A stretch of DNA of 64,000 bases, from positions 124,001-188,000 of the forward strand of contig NZ_JAQGLA010000004.1 in the NCBI RefSeq assembly GCF_027853915.1, in the 5' to 3' direction. The notes beneath the pieces were generated by a model that had not been told where the DNA came from, made no database searches, and saw nothing but the letters and a program-made list of their open reading frames with translations. Source of the DNA: Saccharopolyspora oryzae (GTDB lineage: Bacteria > Actinomycetota > Actinomycetes > Mycobacteriales > Pseudonocardiaceae). Both the position numbers and the translations under genes were made by a program. The stretch's first letter is position 1. Each line of letters starts with the position of its first letter. Positions 33,805 through 44,324 of this stretch are shown here, in pieces.

Positions 33805-35073
33805 GTGGCACGGCGTGTGGTGATCACCGGTGTCGGGGTGCGCGCCCCCGGCGGGCTCGGTGCGAAGAACTTCTGGGAACTGCTGACGTCGGGGCGGACG
33901 GCCACCCGGCGGATCAGCTTCTTCGATCCGTCCCCCTACCGCTCCCAGATCGCGGCCGAGTGCGACTTCGACGCGGAGCACGAAGGGCTGTCGCCGCGCG
34001 AGATCCGCCGCATGGACCGCGCCGCCCAGTTCGCCGTGGTGTGCGCCCGGGACGCGGTCGCCGACAGCGGGCTGGAGTTCGAGCGGGTCGCGCCGGAGCG
34101 GATCGGGGTGAGCCTGGGCAGCGCGGTAGCCGCGGCGACCAGCCTGGAGCAGGAGTACCTGGTGCTCTCCGACGCGGGCCGGGAGTGGCGGGTCGACCCG
34201 GCCTACCTGTCGGCGCACATGTTCGACTACCTCTCGCCCGGCGTGATGCCGGCCGAGGTGGCGTGGACCGTCGGTGCCGAAGGGCCGGTCGCGATGGTGT
34301 CGGACGGCTGCACGTCCGGGCTGGACTCGCTCAGCCACGCCTGCGACCTCATCGCCGAAGGCACCACCGACGTGATGGTCGCCGGCGCGGCCGACACCCC
34401 GATCACGCCGATCGTGGTGTCCTGCTTCGACGCGATCAAGGCGACCACCCCGCGCAACGACGACCCGGAGCACGCCTCGCGGCCGTTCGACAACTCCCGC
34501 AACGGATTCGTGCTCGCTGAAGGCGCGGCGCTGTTCGTGCTGGAGGAGCTGGAGCACGCCCGGGCCCGCGGGGCGCACGTCTACGCCGAGATCTCCGGGT
34601 ACGCGACGCGGCTCAACGCCTACCACATGACGGGCCTGAAGGCCGACGGCCGCGAGATGGCCGAAGCGATCCGGGTGGCGGTGGACCGGGCGCGGATCGA
34701 TCCGAGCGCCATCGACTACATCAACGCGCACGGCTCCGGCACCAAGCAGAACGACCGCCACGAGACCGCAGCGTTCAAGCGCAGCCTGGGCGAGCACGCC
34801 TACCGGACCCCGGTCAGCTCGATCAAGTCGATGGTCGGGCACTCCCTCGGCGCGATCGGATCGATCGAGGTCGCGGCGTGCGCGCTGGCCATCGAGCACG
34901 GCGTCGTGCCGCCGACGGCGAACCTGCGCGAAGCCGACCCCGAATGCGACCTGGACTACGTGCCGCTGGTCGCCCGCGAGCAGCAGGTGGACACCGTGCT
35001 CAGCGTCGGCAGCGGGTTCGGTGGTTTCCAGAGCGCGATGGTGCTGCGCCGATTGGGAGGGACGAACTCATGA
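33805..35073 (+). CDS. Type II PKS ketosynthase alpha (KSalpha)
   Basis: A 422-residue ketosynthase that, with the chain-length factor, builds the polyketide from malonyl-ACP. The active Cys is residue 169 in [12 protein letters not shown], and the His residues are in [17 protein letters not shown] and [13 protein letters not shown]. Length and Cys position equal those of ActI-ORF1. The GTG follows GGGAGG. The stop overlaps the CLF start (ATGA), which gives equal synthesis of the two subunits. Confidence 0.98.
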   Translation: MARRVVITGVGVRAPGGLGAKNFWELLTSGRTATRRISFFDPSPYRSQIAAECDFDAEHEGLSPREIRRMDRAAQFAVVCARDAVADSGLEFERVAPERIGVSLGSAVAAATSLEQEYLVLSDAGREWRVDPAYLSAHMFDYLSPGVMPAEVAWTVGAEGPVAMVSDGCTSGLDSLSHACDLIAEGTTDVMVAGAADTPITPIVVSCFDAIKATTPRNDDPEHASRPFDNSRNGFVLAEGAALFVLEELEHARARGAHVYAEISGYATRLNAYHMTGLKADGREMAEAIRVAVDRARIDPSAIDYINAHGSGTKQNDRHETAAFKRSLGEHAYRTPVSSIKSMVGHSLGAIGSIEVAACALAIEHGVVPPTANLREADPECDLDYVPLVAREQQVDTVLSVGSGFGGFQSAMVLRRLGGTNS

Positions 35074-36284
35074 GCACGTGGGTGACCGGCATGGGAGTGG
35101 TCGCGCCGAACGGACTCGGCGTCGACGACTACTGGGCGGCGACGGTGAAGGGGCGCCACGGGATCAGCAGGCTCAGCCGGTTCGACCCGACCGGCTACCC
35201 GGCGCAGCTGGCGGGCCAGGTGCTGGACTTCGAGGCCGCCGACCACCTGCCGAAGCGGCTGCTGCCGCAGACCGACGTCTCGACCCGGTTCGCGATCGCG
35301 GCGGCGGACTGGGCGCTGGCGGACGCGGGCGTGGACCCCGCGGAGCTGGCCGAGTACGGCACCGGCGTGATCACCTCGAACGCCACCGGTGGTTTCGAGT
35401 TCACCCACCGGGAGTTCCAGAAGCTGTGGGCGCAGGGCCCCGAGTTCGTCAGCGTCTACGAGTCGTTCGCCTGGTTCTACGCGGTGAACACCGGCCAGAT
35501 CTCGATCCGGCACGGGCTGCGGGGCCCGGGGGCGGTGCTGGTCGCGGAGCAGGCCGGCGGTCTGGACGCGGTCGGGCACGCGCGGCGCGCGGTTCGCGGC
35601 GGAACGCCGATGGTGGTCACCGGGGGTGTCGACTCGTCCTTCGACCCGTGGGGCTGGGTCTCGCACCTGGCCAGCGGCCGGATCAGCACGGCCACCGATC
35701 CGCAGCGGGCGTACCTGCCGTTCGACGTGGCGGCCAACGGCTACGTGCCGGGCGAGGGCGGGGCGATCCTCCTCCTCGAGGACGCGGGATCGGCCCGTTC
35801 GCGCGGTGCCACCGGCTACGGCGAGGTCCTCGGCTACGCCGCGACCTTCGATCCCGCGCCGAGATCCGAGCGGCCGCCCGCGCTGCGGCGGGCGATCGAG
35901 CTGGCGCTGGCCGACGCCGGTCTGCGGCCGGACCAGGTCGACGTCGTGTTCGCCGACGCCTCGGGCGTCGCCGAGCTGGACGCGATCGAGGCCGAGGCGA
36001 TCCGCGGTGCGTTCGGCCCGCACGCGGTCCCGGTGACCGCGCCGAAGACGCTGACCGGGCGCCTCTACTCCGGTGGCGGCCCGCTCGACCTGGTGGCCGC
36101 GCTGCTGACCATCCGCGACGGCGTGATCCCGCCGATCGCGCACACCGCCGAACCGGTGCCCGACCACCAGCTCGACCTGGTCACCGCAGCCCCCAGGTAC
36201 CAGCAGGTCGAGACGGCGCTGGTGCTAGCGCGAGGCAAGTGGGGCTTCAACTCGGCCATCGTCGTCCGAAGCATCGATTCCTGA
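35070..36284 (+). CDS. Type II PKS chain-length factor (KSbeta)
   Basis: A 404-residue KS homologue with Gln161 in place of the active Cys ([12 protein letters not shown]), the CLF signature. Its heterodimer with KSalpha fixes the chain length; from gene context an octaketide (C16) is most likely, but the gating residues would need an alignment. It is coupled to KSalpha by a 4-bp overlap and followed 29 bp later by the ACP. Confidence 0.97.
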   Translation: MSTWVTGMGVVAPNGLGVDDYWAATVKGRHGISRLSRFDPTGYPAQLAGQVLDFEAADHLPKRLLPQTDVSTRFAIAAADWALADAGVDPAELAEYGTGVITSNATGGFEFTHREFQKLWAQGPEFVSVYESFAWFYAVNTGQISIRHGLRGPGAVLVAEQAGGLDAVGHARRAVRGGTPMVVTGGVDSSFDPWGWVSHLASGRISTATDPQRAYLPFDVAANGYVPGEGGAILLLEDAGSARSRGATGYGEVLGYAATFDPAPRSERPPALRRAIELALADAGLRPDQVDVVFADASGVAELDAIEAEAIRGAFGPHAVPVTAPKTLTGRLYSGGGPLDLVAALLTIRDGVIPPIAHTAEPVPDHQLDLVTAAPRYQQVETALVLARGKWGFNSAIVVRSIDS

Positions 36285-36313
36285 ACCAGGACAACAGGAT
36301 TGGGGAGTTCACC

Positions 36314-36571
36314 ATGGGCAAGATGACCATCGACGACCTGCGCCGCATCCTCGTGGAGTGCGCGGGCGAGGACGAGGCCACCGAGCTCGGCGCCGACGCC
36401 ATCGACACCGACTTCGACGACCTCGGCTACGACTCGCTGGCGCTGATGGAGACCGCGGCGCGCATCCGGCAGGAGCTGGGCGTGGTCATCCCGGACGACC
36501 AGGTCGTCGAACTGCGCACGCCCCGCCAGGTGCTGGACGCGGTGAACGGCGCCGCCGTCGAGACCGCCTGA
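36314..36571 (+). CDS. Type II PKS acyl carrier protein
   Basis: An 85-residue ACP. The phosphopantetheine serine is Ser41 in DLGYDSLALMET, preceded by the acidic helix I (TIDDLRRILVECAG). It completes the minimal PKS. No phosphopantetheinyl transferase gene is in the window, so a chromosomal enzyme must activate it. Confidence 0.97.
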   Translation: MGKMTIDDLRRILVECAGEDEATELGADAIDTDFDDLGYDSLALMETAARIRQELGVVIPDDQVVELRTPRQVLDAVNGAAVETA

Positions 36572-36597
36572 ACCGCTCACCGAACCAGGAGGTCGTG

Positions 36598-37542
36598 ATG
36601 CCAGCACTGCACCGGACCGAACACCGGCTCGTCGTCTCGGCACCCGCGGATCAGCTGTACGCCCTGGTCGCGGACGTGACCCGGTGGCCGGCGGTGTTCG
36701 AGCCGAACCTGCACGTGCACCACCTCGAGCGCGGCGACCGCCACGAGCGGTTCCGGTTGTGGGCGCTGCTCAACGGCACCGTCAAGAGCTGGACCTCGCG
36801 CCGGGAGCTCGACCCGGTGCGGCGGACGGTGTCCTTCGAGCAGGAGGTCAGCCAGCCGCCGGTGGCCTCGATGGGCGGGCAGTGGCGGCTCGACGCGCTG
36901 CCCGACGGGCGCACCGAAGTCGTGCTGCTGCACCACTTCAGCGCGGTCGGCGACGACCCGGACACCGTCGACTGGATCAACCGGGCGGTGGACGGCAACA
37001 GCGAGAAGGAGCTCGCCGCGCTGCGCACGGTGGCCGAACGCGCCGACGACATCGACGACGTGGTCTTCTCGTTCGAGGACTCGGTCCGCTCCACCGGAAG
37101 TGCCGACGACTGCTACGAGTTCGTCGACCGCGCCGACCTGTGGGCGCAGCGCCTGCCGCACGTGCAGGCGGTGTCGCTGCGGGAGGACGAACCGGGCGTC
37201 CAGGAGCTGTCGATGGACACCGTCACCGAAGGCGGCGCGACCCACACCACCCGCTCCTACCGGATCTGCGCGAGCGGGGAGTGGATCGCCTACAAGCAGG
37301 TCGTGCTGCCCGCGCTGCTGTCCGGCCACAGTGGACTCTGGACGTTCCGGGAGGACGCCGGCACCACGACGGTCACCGCGCGGCACACCGTCTCGATCAG
37401 GACGGAGGCGGTCGAGGAAGTCCTGGGGGCGGGCAGCACGCTGGCCGATGCTCGGCGGTTCGTCCGCTCGGCGCTGGGGAACAACAGCCTCACGACGCTC
37501 AAGCACACGAGCGAGTTCGCCGCCGGGAAGGGCGATCGGTGA
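36598..37542 (+). CDS. Didomain aromatase/cyclase (ActVII type)
   Basis: A 314-residue protein with two START-like (SRPBCC) domains, about 1-150 and 160-305. Marks are RTEHRLVVSAPADQLYALVA, VTRWPAVFEPN, and the second-half YRICASGEWIAYKQVVLPAL. Didomain aromatase/cyclases act on chains reduced by a C9 ketoreductase, closing and aromatising the first ring (C7-C12), which matches the ketoreductase here. Its stop overlaps the next gene start. Confidence 0.95.
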   Translation: MPALHRTEHRLVVSAPADQLYALVADVTRWPAVFEPNLHVHHLERGDRHERFRLWALLNGTVKSWTSRRELDPVRRTVSFEQEVSQPPVASMGGQWRLDALPDGRTEVVLLHHFSAVGDDPDTVDWINRAVDGNSEKELAALRTVAERADDIDDVVFSFEDSVRSTGSADDCYEFVDRADLWAQRLPHVQAVSLREDEPGVQELSMDTVTEGGATHTTRSYRICASGEWIAYKQVVLPALLSGHSGLWTFREDAGTTTVTARHTVSIRTEAVEEVLGAGSTLADARRFVRSALGNNSLTTLKHTSEFAAGKGDR

Positions 37543-38453
37543 ACGCCGCGCCCGAACCGAAGCTGGTCGAGATCGCCGACGGCGTCTACGCCCACACCCA
37601 GCCCAACGGCGGCTGGTGCCTGAACAACTCGGGCCTGATCGCGGGGCGCGACGGGGTCGTGGTCGTGGACACCGCCGCCACCGAGCGCCGGGCGCTGCTC
37701 CTGCGGGATGCCGTGGACGGGCTCGGGGCCGGTGAGCACCGCACGATCGTCAACACCCACCACCACGGCGATCACGTGTTCGGCAACTTCGCCTTCGGCC
37801 CGGCGGCGACCATCATCGCGCACGAGCGGGCACGGGTGGAGATCGCCGAGACCGGCCTCGGGCTGACGCAGCTGTGGCCGGACGTGGAGTGGGGTGACGT
37901 CCGGCTCGTGCTGCCCACCGTGACCTTCCGGGACCGGATGACCCTGCACGTCGACGACCGCGTGGTGGAGCTGCACCACGTCGGCCCGGCGCACACCACC
38001 AACGACGTGGTGGCCTGGCTGCCTGCGGACCGGGTGCTGTTCGCCGGGGACGTCCTGCTGAACGGCTGCACGCCGTTCAACCTGATGGGCTCGATCGCCG
38101 GCAGCCTGCAGGCGCTCGACCGGCTGCGCGGGCTCGGCGCGGAGGTCGTCGTCGGCGGGCACGGCGAGGTGTGCGGGCCCGAGGTCATCGACCGGACCGA
38201 GGCCTACCTGCGCTGGGTCCAGCAGGTCGCGGCGACCGGTCACGCCGAGGGCCTGTCCCCGCTGGAGCTGGCCCGGCGGACCGGGCTGGGCGACTACGCC
38301 GACCTGCTCGATCCCGAACGGCTCGTCGGCAACCTGCACCGCGCCTACGCCGAGCTCGACGGGGGAGAGCTCGGAAGACCGCTGGACGTGGTGCGCATCT
38401 TCGGCGAGATGATCGAGTTCAACGACGGCCAGCTGCCCACCTGCCTGGCGTGA
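37539..38453 (+). CDS. Metallo-beta-lactamase-fold cyclase/thioesterase (ActIV type)
   Basis: A 304-residue MBL-fold protein. The zinc motif is [15 protein letters not shown], later ligands are in [23 protein letters not shown] and [10 protein letters not shown]. ActIV, in the same position in the actinorhodin cluster, closes the second ring and frees the bicyclic intermediate from the ACP. The GTG start overlaps the aromatase/cyclase stop. Confidence 0.92.
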   Translation: MNAAPEPKLVEIADGVYAHTQPNGGWCLNNSGLIAGRDGVVVVDTAATERRALLLRDAVDGLGAGEHRTIVNTHHHGDHVFGNFAFGPAATIIAHERARVEIAETGLGLTQLWPDVEWGDVRLVLPTVTFRDRMTLHVDDRVVELHHVGPAHTTNDVVAWLPADRVLFAGDVLLNGCTPFNLMGSIAGSLQALDRLRGLGAEVVVGGHGEVCGPEVIDRTEAYLRWVQQVAATGHAEGLSPLELARRTGLGDYADLLDPERLVGNLHRAYAELDGGELGRPLDVVRIFGEMIEFNDGQLPTCLA

Positions 38454-38478
38454 CGCGGCGCGCGGAGGAGATCTGAGC

Positions 38479-40143
38479 ATGACCCAGACCATCGGGCAGG
38501 CCGAGTGGGTGCTGTGCGAGCGCTGCACGACACCGGTCTACGGCAAGCGCTGGGACGCGAACCTGCGGGTGTGCGTCGAGTGCGGGCAGCACGGGAGGCT
38601 GACCGCGTGGCAGCGGCTGCGCCAGCTCGCCGATCCGGAGGAGCTGGAACCGCTGGAGCTGCCGGTCGTCGGCGCGGATCCGCTGGAGTTCGTCGACAGC
38701 CGGCCGTACCCGGCCCGGCTGGCCGACGCGCGCCGCCGGACCGGGCTGGACGAAGCGGTGGTGTGCGCGCGGATCCACGTGCACGGCGCTCCCGCGATCG
38801 CCGCGGTGATGGACTTCGGCTTCCTCGGCGGGAGCCTCGGCAGCGACGTCGGCGAGATGATCACGCGCGCGGCCGAGCAGGCGCTCGCCGAGCGGGTTCC
38901 GCTGCTGCTGGTCACCGCCTCCGGCGGCGCGCGCATGCAGGAGGGCGCGTTGTCGCTGATGCAGATGGCCAGGACGAGCGCGGCGCTGGCGCGCTTGGAC
39001 CGGGCCGGGGTCCTGACCATCAGCCTGGTCACCGACCCGACCTTCGGCGGGGTCGCCGCCTCGTTCGCGACCTCGACCGACGTGGTGATCGCCGAACCGG
39101 CGGCCCGGCTGGGCTTCGCCGGGCGGCGGGTCGTCGAGCAGACCATCCGCCAGCAGCTGCCGCCCGACTTCCAGACCGTCGAACTGCTCGCCGAGAAGGG
39201 GTTCGTGGACCTCGTGGTCGCCCGCGGGAGGCTGCGCCACGAGCTGGGCAGGCTCCTCCGCGTGGCCGAATCCGCGAGCAGCACCGGGGAATCGGTACGC
39301 GCGGAAATCCTGCGCGATCCGGATCAGCTGCCCGAAACCGATGCGTGGCAGCAGGTCCGCGACGCCCGCGACCTGGACCGGCCGACGGCGCTGGACTACT
39401 TCGCGCTCGCCTTCGAGGACTTCCAGGAACTGCGCGGAGACCGGGTCGGCGGGGACTGCCCGGCGGTGGTCGCCGGCACCGCCTGGCTCGGCGGGCGGCC
39501 GGTGGTGGTGATCGGCCAGCAGAAGGGCCACACCCCGGCGGAGCTGACCGAGCGCAACTTCGGCATGCCGAGCCCGGCCGGGTACCGCAAGGCAGCGCGG
39601 ATGATGCGCCTGGCGGACAAGCTCGGCCTGCCCGTCGTCACACTCGTCGACACCCCGGGCGCGTACCCGGGCGCCGAGGCCGAGGAACGGGGACAGGCGT
39701 TCGCCATCGCCGAGAACCTCAAGCTGATGGCCGGTTTGCGGGTGCCGGTGGTCTCCGCGGTCATCGGCGAGGGCGGCAGCGGTGGTGCGCTGGGCATCGC
39801 GGTGGCCAACCGGATCCTGATGTTCTCCAGCGCGACGTACTCGGTCATCAGCCCGGAAGGCTGCGCGGCGATCCTCTGGAAGGACCCGGCGGCCGCGCCG
39901 AAGGCCGCCGCCGCGCTCGGCATCACGGCGCGCGATCTGCTGCGCCTCGGGGTCGTAGACGGCGTGATCCCCGAACCGGACGGCGGAACCGGCGCCGATC
40001 CGGTGCTGGCCGCGCGGCGGCTGCGCGACGCGCTGTGCGCCGGCCTGGACGACTTCGCGGGTCAGGACGGCGACGAGCTGGTGGAACACCGCTACCGGAG
40101 GTTCCGGCGACTCGGCCCGCTGACGCCCCCGGACGCCGGATGA
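38479..40143 (+). CDS. Acetyl-CoA carboxylase carboxyltransferase, fused beta-alpha (AccDA)
   Basis: A 554-residue fusion. The first half is AccD-like with a zinc ribbon (CERC...CVEC), [20 protein letters not shown] and [18 protein letters not shown]. The second half is AccA-like with [39 protein letters not shown] and [20 protein letters not shown]. It transfers CO2 from biotin to acetyl-CoA, giving malonyl-CoA for the PKS. It follows the MBL gene by 25 bp and ends the KSalpha operon before the first structured repeat. Confidence 0.95.
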   Translation: MTQTIGQAEWVLCERCTTPVYGKRWDANLRVCVECGQHGRLTAWQRLRQLADPEELEPLELPVVGADPLEFVDSRPYPARLADARRRTGLDEAVVCARIHVHGAPAIAAVMDFGFLGGSLGSDVGEMITRAAEQALAERVPLLLVTASGGARMQEGALSLMQMARTSAALARLDRAGVLTISLVTDPTFGGVAASFATSTDVVIAEPAARLGFAGRRVVEQTIRQQLPPDFQTVELLAEKGFVDLVVARGRLRHELGRLLRVAESASSTGESVRAEILRDPDQLPETDAWQQVRDARDLDRPTALDYFALAFEDFQELRGDRVGGDCPAVVAGTAWLGGRPVVVIGQQKGHTPAELTERNFGMPSPAGYRKAARMMRLADKLGLPVVTLVDTPGAYPGAEAEERGQAFAIAENLKLMAGLRVPVVSAVIGEGGSGGALGIAVANRILMFSSATYSVISPEGCAAILWKDPAAAPKAAAALGITARDLLRLGVVDGVIPEPDGGTGADPVLAARRLRDALCAGLDDFAGQDGDELVEHRYRRFRRLGPLTPPDAG

Positions 40144-40170
40144 GCGTTCAACCTCAATGAGGTTTTCCAT

Positions 40171-40339
40171 CCTCGTTTTGCTCGGCGGTGCCGGTAGCGG
40201 AACCTCAGCGCCCGCCTGGACTACGGGTGCCCGACTTTATGTATGCCAATACACGGCAGTCGGGCCGTCCTCGCCAGGCGAACGCTGAGAACCCGCGGCG
40301 GTGCAAGCGCCGAGGGTGGGCTATGCGCCTGCGGCGCAT
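40171..40339. repeat. Structured repeat element, copy 1
   Basis: This 169-bp element is the sister of 44325-44493. A nested hairpin is built from CTCAGCG/CGCTGAG (40204, 40283), CGCCTGG/CCAGGCG (40213, 40274), GCCCGACT/AGTCGGGC (40229, 40258) and an apical TGTAT-gcca-ATACA. A CGGCG-gtgcaag-CGCCG hairpin and a final ATGCGCC-tgc-GGCGCAT hairpin (40323-40339) follow. The two variable stems differ from copy 2 only by paired changes. It lies between accDA and accC, ending 84 bp before accC, and could be a structured RNA or the hairpin ends of a small mobile element. Confidence 0.85.
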
Positions 40340-40423
40340 GCGACCCTCACCGCGCGGTGCCGGGCATGCCTCGCAGTCGCAGACCAGACAGGATGAAAAA
40401 GGCCCAATGGATCGGAGAGCGCG

Positions 40424-41776
40424 ATGTTCGAGAAGGTACTGGTCGCCAACCGGGGCGAGATCGCGCTGCGCGTCATCCGCAGCTGCGACGAACTGGGCAT
40501 CCGCACCGTCGCCGTGCACTCCACAGTGGACCGCGATTCGGCCCCGGTGCGCGCCGCGGACGAGTCGGTGCAGATCGGTCCGCCGTCGCCGACCCGCAGC
40601 TACCTCAACGCGGCGGCGGTGCTGGAAGCCGCAGCGCGCACGGGTGCCGAAGCGATCCACCCCGGCTACGGCTTCCTGTCCGAGGACGCCTTCTTCGCCG
40701 ATGCCTGCGAGAACGCCGGGATCACGCTGATCGGCCCGCCCGCCGCGGTGATGGCGCGCCTCGGGGACAAGACGTCGGCGCGGGCGACCATGGTGCAGGC
40801 GGGGCTTCCGCTGCTGCCGGGCAGCGTCGACCCGCTCGCCCCCGAAGACGCGCTGGAACTCGCGAACAGCATCGGATATCCGGTCATCGTCAAGGCGGCG
40901 GCCGGTGGTGGCGGGCGCGGGATGCGGATCGTCCGCCGCGGCGAGGACTTCGCCGAGGCCTACCGGCAGACGCAGGCCACCGCGCAGCTGCTGTTCGGCG
41001 ACGGCCGGGTCTACGTGGAGAAGTACCTGGAACGGGCGCGGCACGTCGAGGTCCAGGTGCTGGCCGACGGCCACGGCCGCGTGATCCACCTCGGCGAGCG
41101 GGACTGCACGATGCAGCGCAGGCACCAGAAGTTGGTGGAGGAGACGCCGGCGCCGCGCCTGCCCGACGGCCTCGCCGAGCGCATCTGCGCCGCAGCCGTC
41201 ACCGGTGCCCGGGCTGCGGGCTACGTCGGTGCCGGCACGTTCGAGTTCCTGGTCCAGGACGGCGACTTCTACTTCATGGAGGTCAACTGCCGGATCCAGG
41301 TCGAGCACCCGGTCACCGAGGTGGTCACCGGCATCGACCTGGTCCGCGAGCAGATCAGGATCGCGGCCGGCCACGCGCTGGAGCTCGGCCAGGACGAGGT
41401 GGAGCGCCGCGGTGTGGCCATCGAGTGCCGCATCAACGCCGAGGACCCGGCGGCCGACTTCATGCCGACACCCGGGCTGCTGCGCGAATTCGTCCCGTCC
41501 GGCGGGCCGTTCGTCCGCGTGGACACCCACGCGCACGCCGGTTACGAGGTGCCGCCCAACTACGACTCGCTGCTGGCGAAGCTCGTGGTGTGGGGCCGTG
41601 ACCGGGAGGAGGCCATCGGCCGGATGCGCCGGGCCATCGGGGAGTTCCGGATCGAGGGCGACCGGGTGCGCACGACCGGCGACTTCCTGCGCCGGATCAT
41701 CGACGACGAACGCTTCCGCAAGGCCGAGCACACCACCCGCCTCGCCGAAGAGCTCGCCCGAGCGGCGACCAGCTGA
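40424..41776 (+). CDS. accC: Acetyl-CoA carboxylase biotin carboxylase subunit (AccC)
   Basis: A 450-residue biotin carboxylase with an ATP-grasp core. Marks are FEKVLVANRGEIALRVIRSC, the glycine-rich VKAAAGGGGRGMRIV, RDCTMQRRHQKLVEE, MEVNCRIQVEHPVTEVVTGI and RINAEDPAADFMPTPG. It has no biotin carrier domain, so it needs the separate BCCP at 32296. Its leader contains the structured repeat; the ATG follows GGAGAGCGCG. A strong terminator follows. Confidence 0.95.
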   Translation: MFEKVLVANRGEIALRVIRSCDELGIRTVAVHSTVDRDSAPVRAADESVQIGPPSPTRSYLNAAAVLEAAARTGAEAIHPGYGFLSEDAFFADACENAGITLIGPPAAVMARLGDKTSARATMVQAGLPLLPGSVDPLAPEDALELANSIGYPVIVKAAAGGGGRGMRIVRRGEDFAEAYRQTQATAQLLFGDGRVYVEKYLERARHVEVQVLADGHGRVIHLGERDCTMQRRHQKLVEETPAPRLPDGLAERICAAAVTGARAAGYVGAGTFEFLVQDGDFYFMEVNCRIQVEHPVTEVVTGIDLVREQIRIAAGHALELGQDEVERRGVAIECRINAEDPAADFMPTPGLLREFVPSGGPFVRVDTHAHAGYEVPPNYDSLLAKLVVWGRDREEAIGRMRRAIGEFRIEGDRVRTTGDFLRRIIDDERFRKAEHTTRLAEELARAATS

Positions 41777-41780
41777 GCGC

Positions 41781-41814
41781 AGAGCCCCTCCGATCCCGCG
41801 ATCGGAGGGGCTCT
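41781..41814. terminator. Bidirectional terminator between accC and rmlB
   Basis: AGAGCCCCTCCGAT pairs perfectly with ATCGGAGGGGCTCT around a 6-base loop. It lies between the convergent stops at 41776 and 41819 and would serve both genes. Confidence 0.88.
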
Positions 41815-41818
41815 GGGC

Positions 41819-42787
41819 TCAGCGGTTCTCGTTGCTGGACCAGTGATCCGGATTCGCCCGGTACCACTCGACGACCTGGGCCAAGCCCTCCTCGAAGTTC
41901 CAGCGCGGGGCGAATCCGAGCTCGGCGCGGATCTTCGAGTCGTCGATCGAGTAGCGCAGGTCGTGCCCCTTGCGGTCCTCGACGTGGTGCAGCAGGCTCC
42001 GGTCGGCGCCGCACAGCTCCAGCAGCTTCTCGGTGATCTGCAGGTTCGTGCGCTCGGTTCCCCCGCCGACGTTGTAGATCTCGCCGGCCCGGCCCTTGGT
42101 GAGCACGAGGTGGATGGCGGTGCAGTGGTCCTTCACGTGCAGCCACTCCCGCACGTTGCGGCCGTCGCCGTACAGCGGGACGGGCCTTCCCCTGAGCAGG
42201 TTCGTGGTGAACAGCGGGATCAGCTTCTCGACGTGCTGGTACGGGCCGTAGTTGTTGCTGCACCGCGTGATCCGCACGTCCAGCCCGTGGGTCCGCCAGT
42301 AGGAGCGCGCGATCAGGTCGCTGCCCGCCTTGGACGCCGCGTACGGCGAGTTCGGCAGCAGCGGCTCCTCCTCGGTCCACGAACCCCGCGGGATGGAGCC
42401 GTACACCTCGTCGGTGGAGACGTGCACGACGGTCCGGACCCCGGAGTGCAGGCAGCAGTCCAGCAGCGTCTGGGTGCCGAGCACGTTGGTGCGCACGAAA
42501 TCCGCTGCCGCGGTCAACGACCTGTCCACATGGGACTCGGCGGCGAAGTGGACGACCGCGTCGTGGCCGGGCAAGGTGCGCAGGAGCAGCTCCTGATCGC
42601 AGACGTCGCCCCGCACGAAGGTCAGCCGCGGGTCGCCCATCGGCAGGTTCGCCGTGCTCCCCGCGTAGGTCAGCTTGTCGACGACGGTCACCCCGGCGCC
42701 TTCGCAGCCGGGGTGGTCGTCGGCCAGCACGGACCGGACGTACTGGGAACCGATGAAACCCGCCCCGCCGGTGACGAGGATCTTCAT
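41819..42787 (-). CDS. rmlB: dTDP-glucose 4,6-dehydratase (RmlB)
   Basis: A 322-residue extended SDR. NAD motif ILVTGGAGFIGSQYVRSV, catalytic HVSTDEVYGSIP (Thr-Asp-Glu triad), YAASKAGSDLIARSYWRTHG (Tyr/Lys) and RCSNNYGPYQHVEKLIP. It makes dTDP-4-keto-6-deoxyglucose, the branch point for all later sugar genes in the cluster. It is divergent from the 2,3-dehydratase across a 200-bp region with SARP-type repeats. Confidence 0.97.
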   Translation of the reverse strand: MKILVTGGAGFIGSQYVRSVLADDHPGCEGAGVTVVDKLTYAGSTANLPMGDPRLTFVRGDVCDQELLLRTLPGHDAVVHFAAESHVDRSLTAAADFVRTNVLGTQTLLDCCLHSGVRTVVHVSTDEVYGSIPRGSWTEEEPLLPNSPYAASKAGSDLIARSYWRTHGLDVRITRCSNNYGPYQHVEKLIPLFTTNLLRGRPVPLYGDGRNVREWLHVKDHCTAIHLVLTKGRAGEIYNVGGGTERTNLQITEKLLELCGADRSLLHHVEDRKGHDLRYSIDDSKIRAELGFAPRWNFEEGLAQVVEWYRANPDHWSSNENR

Positions 42788-42880
42788 TGTCCGCCCCTTT
42801 CCAGGCATGGCGCTCGCTGCCAGGCGGATGCTGCCGGGTTCGGATCGAGACCCGGTGGAGCTCGTGCCGTCCACCGTCCC

Positions 42881-42908
42881 TCGAGCGGGACTTCCGCTCG
42901 CTTCGAGC
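42881..42908. promoter_or_regulatory. SARP-type repeats between rmlB and the 2,3-dehydratase
   Basis: TCGAGCG at 42881 and TCGAGCG at 42903 are 22 bp apart, two helical turns, with a degenerate TTCCGCT midway at 42892. A further TCGAGAC is at 42845. The array sits about 80 bp upstream of the 2,3-dehydratase GTG and about 95 bp from the rmlB ATG. Confidence 0.55.
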
Positions 42909-42987
42909 GCGGTGCCGCACCCTCGGTGCAGTCCTGGCGCAGGAGAGGGACCGATCGGAATGAAGCGAACCTGAGCAGGGAGGCACC

Positions 42988-44310
42988 GTGTTCCGGGATA
43001 TCTCGGCGTTCCACGACTGGTTCGCCGACCGCAGCCGGGCGAACGCCTACCGCGTCGCCCGCACCCCGCTGGACCAGCTCGACGGATGGCACTTCGACGC
43101 CGAGACCAACCTCGTGCACCGCAGCGGGCGGTTCTACTCCATCGAGGGGCTGGAGGTCGTCACCGACCACCGCGAGGTGGAGTCCTGGACGCAACCGATC
43201 ATCCGGCAACCGGAGATCGGCATCCTCGGCATCCTGGTCAAGGAGTTCGACGGCGTTCCGCACTGCCTGATGCAGGCGAAGATGGAACCCGGCAACATCA
43301 ACATGATCCAGCTCTCGCCGACGGTGCAGGCGACCCGGAGCAACTACATGCGGGTCCACCAGGGCAACGCGGTGCCGTACCTGGAGTACTTCGTCGCCCC
43401 GCGCCGGGGCCGGGTGGTCTTCGACGCGCTGCAGTCCGAGCAGGGCTCCTGGTTCCTCAACAAGCGCAACCGGAACATGATCGTCGAGGTCGCCGACGAG
43501 GTCGAGCTGCTCGAGGACTTCCGCTGGCTGACCTTCGACCAGCTCGGCGAACTGCTGCGCGAGGACAACCTGGTGAACATGGACTCCCGGACCGTGCTGT
43601 CCGGGCTCCCGTTCCTGTCCTGGCCCGGTGGTTCTCCCGGTCTGGACGGCCGGGCCGCCCACCCCGCCGAGGAACTGCTGAGCTGGTTCACCGAAGCCCG
43701 CTCCCGGTACCGGCTGGACCGGCGGGTGCTGCCGCTGGCGCAGGTGGGCGGCTGGGTCCGCGACGCCGAGGTGATCCGCCACGAGAGCAACCGGTACTTC
43801 ACCGTGGTCGGCGTCGACGTGCAGGCCAGCAACCGCGAGGTGTCGAGCTGGTCGCAGCCGATGATCAAGCCCAGCGACCGGGGGGTCATCGCGTTCCTGA
43901 GCCGCTGGATCGACGGCGTCTTCCACGTTCTGGTGCAGGCCCGCACCGAGGCCGGCACCTCCGACGTCGTCGAGATGTCGCCCACGGTCAACTGCATCCC
44001 GTCGAACTACCGCGGCTCACCGGTCGCCCAGCGGCCCCGCTACCTCGACCAGGTCCTGATGGCACCGGCCTCGTCGGTGCTGCTCGACGTGGTGCACTCG
44101 GAGGAGGGCGGCCGGTTCTACCACGCGGAGAACCGCTACCTCGTGGTCGAAACCGACGAGGCGTTCCCGCCCGAGGTGCCCGAGGACTTCGTCTGGATGA
44201 CCCCGGAGCAGCTGGTCGGCTTCGTCCGCTACGGCAACTACGTCAACGTAGCCGCGAGATGCCTGCTCACCTGCATGAACGTGGGCCATCGAGTACCAGA
44301 ACCGGTTTAG
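42988..44310 (+). CDS. NDP-hexose 2,3-dehydratase
   Basis: A 440-residue protein of the NDP-hexose 2,3-dehydratase family (TylX3, SpnO, EvaA). It is built from two repeated halves, each with a WTQPIIRQPEIGILGILVKE- or WSQPMIKPSDRGVIAFLSRW-like strand and a (L/M)SPTV...SNY segment, and the length matches the family. It removes the C2 hydroxyl of dTDP-4-keto-6-deoxyglucose to give the 3,4-diketo compound that the 3-ketoreductase at 45064 must trap. The GTG follows GGGAGG. Confidence 0.95.
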   Translation: MFRDISAFHDWFADRSRANAYRVARTPLDQLDGWHFDAETNLVHRSGRFYSIEGLEVVTDHREVESWTQPIIRQPEIGILGILVKEFDGVPHCLMQAKMEPGNINMIQLSPTVQATRSNYMRVHQGNAVPYLEYFVAPRRGRVVFDALQSEQGSWFLNKRNRNMIVEVADEVELLEDFRWLTFDQLGELLREDNLVNMDSRTVLSGLPFLSWPGGSPGLDGRAAHPAEELLSWFTEARSRYRLDRRVLPLAQVGGWVRDAEVIRHESNRYFTVVGVDVQASNREVSSWSQPMIKPSDRGVIAFLSRWIDGVFHVLVQARTEAGTSDVVEMSPTVNCIPSNYRGSPVAQRPRYLDQVLMAPASSVLLDVVHSEEGGRFYHAENRYLVVETDEAFPPEVPEDFVWMTPEQLVGFVRYGNYVNVAARCLLTCMNVGHRVPEPV

Positions 44311-44324
44311 AACCTGTCTGAAGC

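Noticed and set aside
40188-40730. Similar peptides (MYANTR...GRPRQANAENPRRCKRRGW) encoded in both structured repeats
   Set aside because: The shared peptide follows from DNA identity. Differences between copies keep base pairing rather than amino acids, and the frames run without signals into unrelated sequence.
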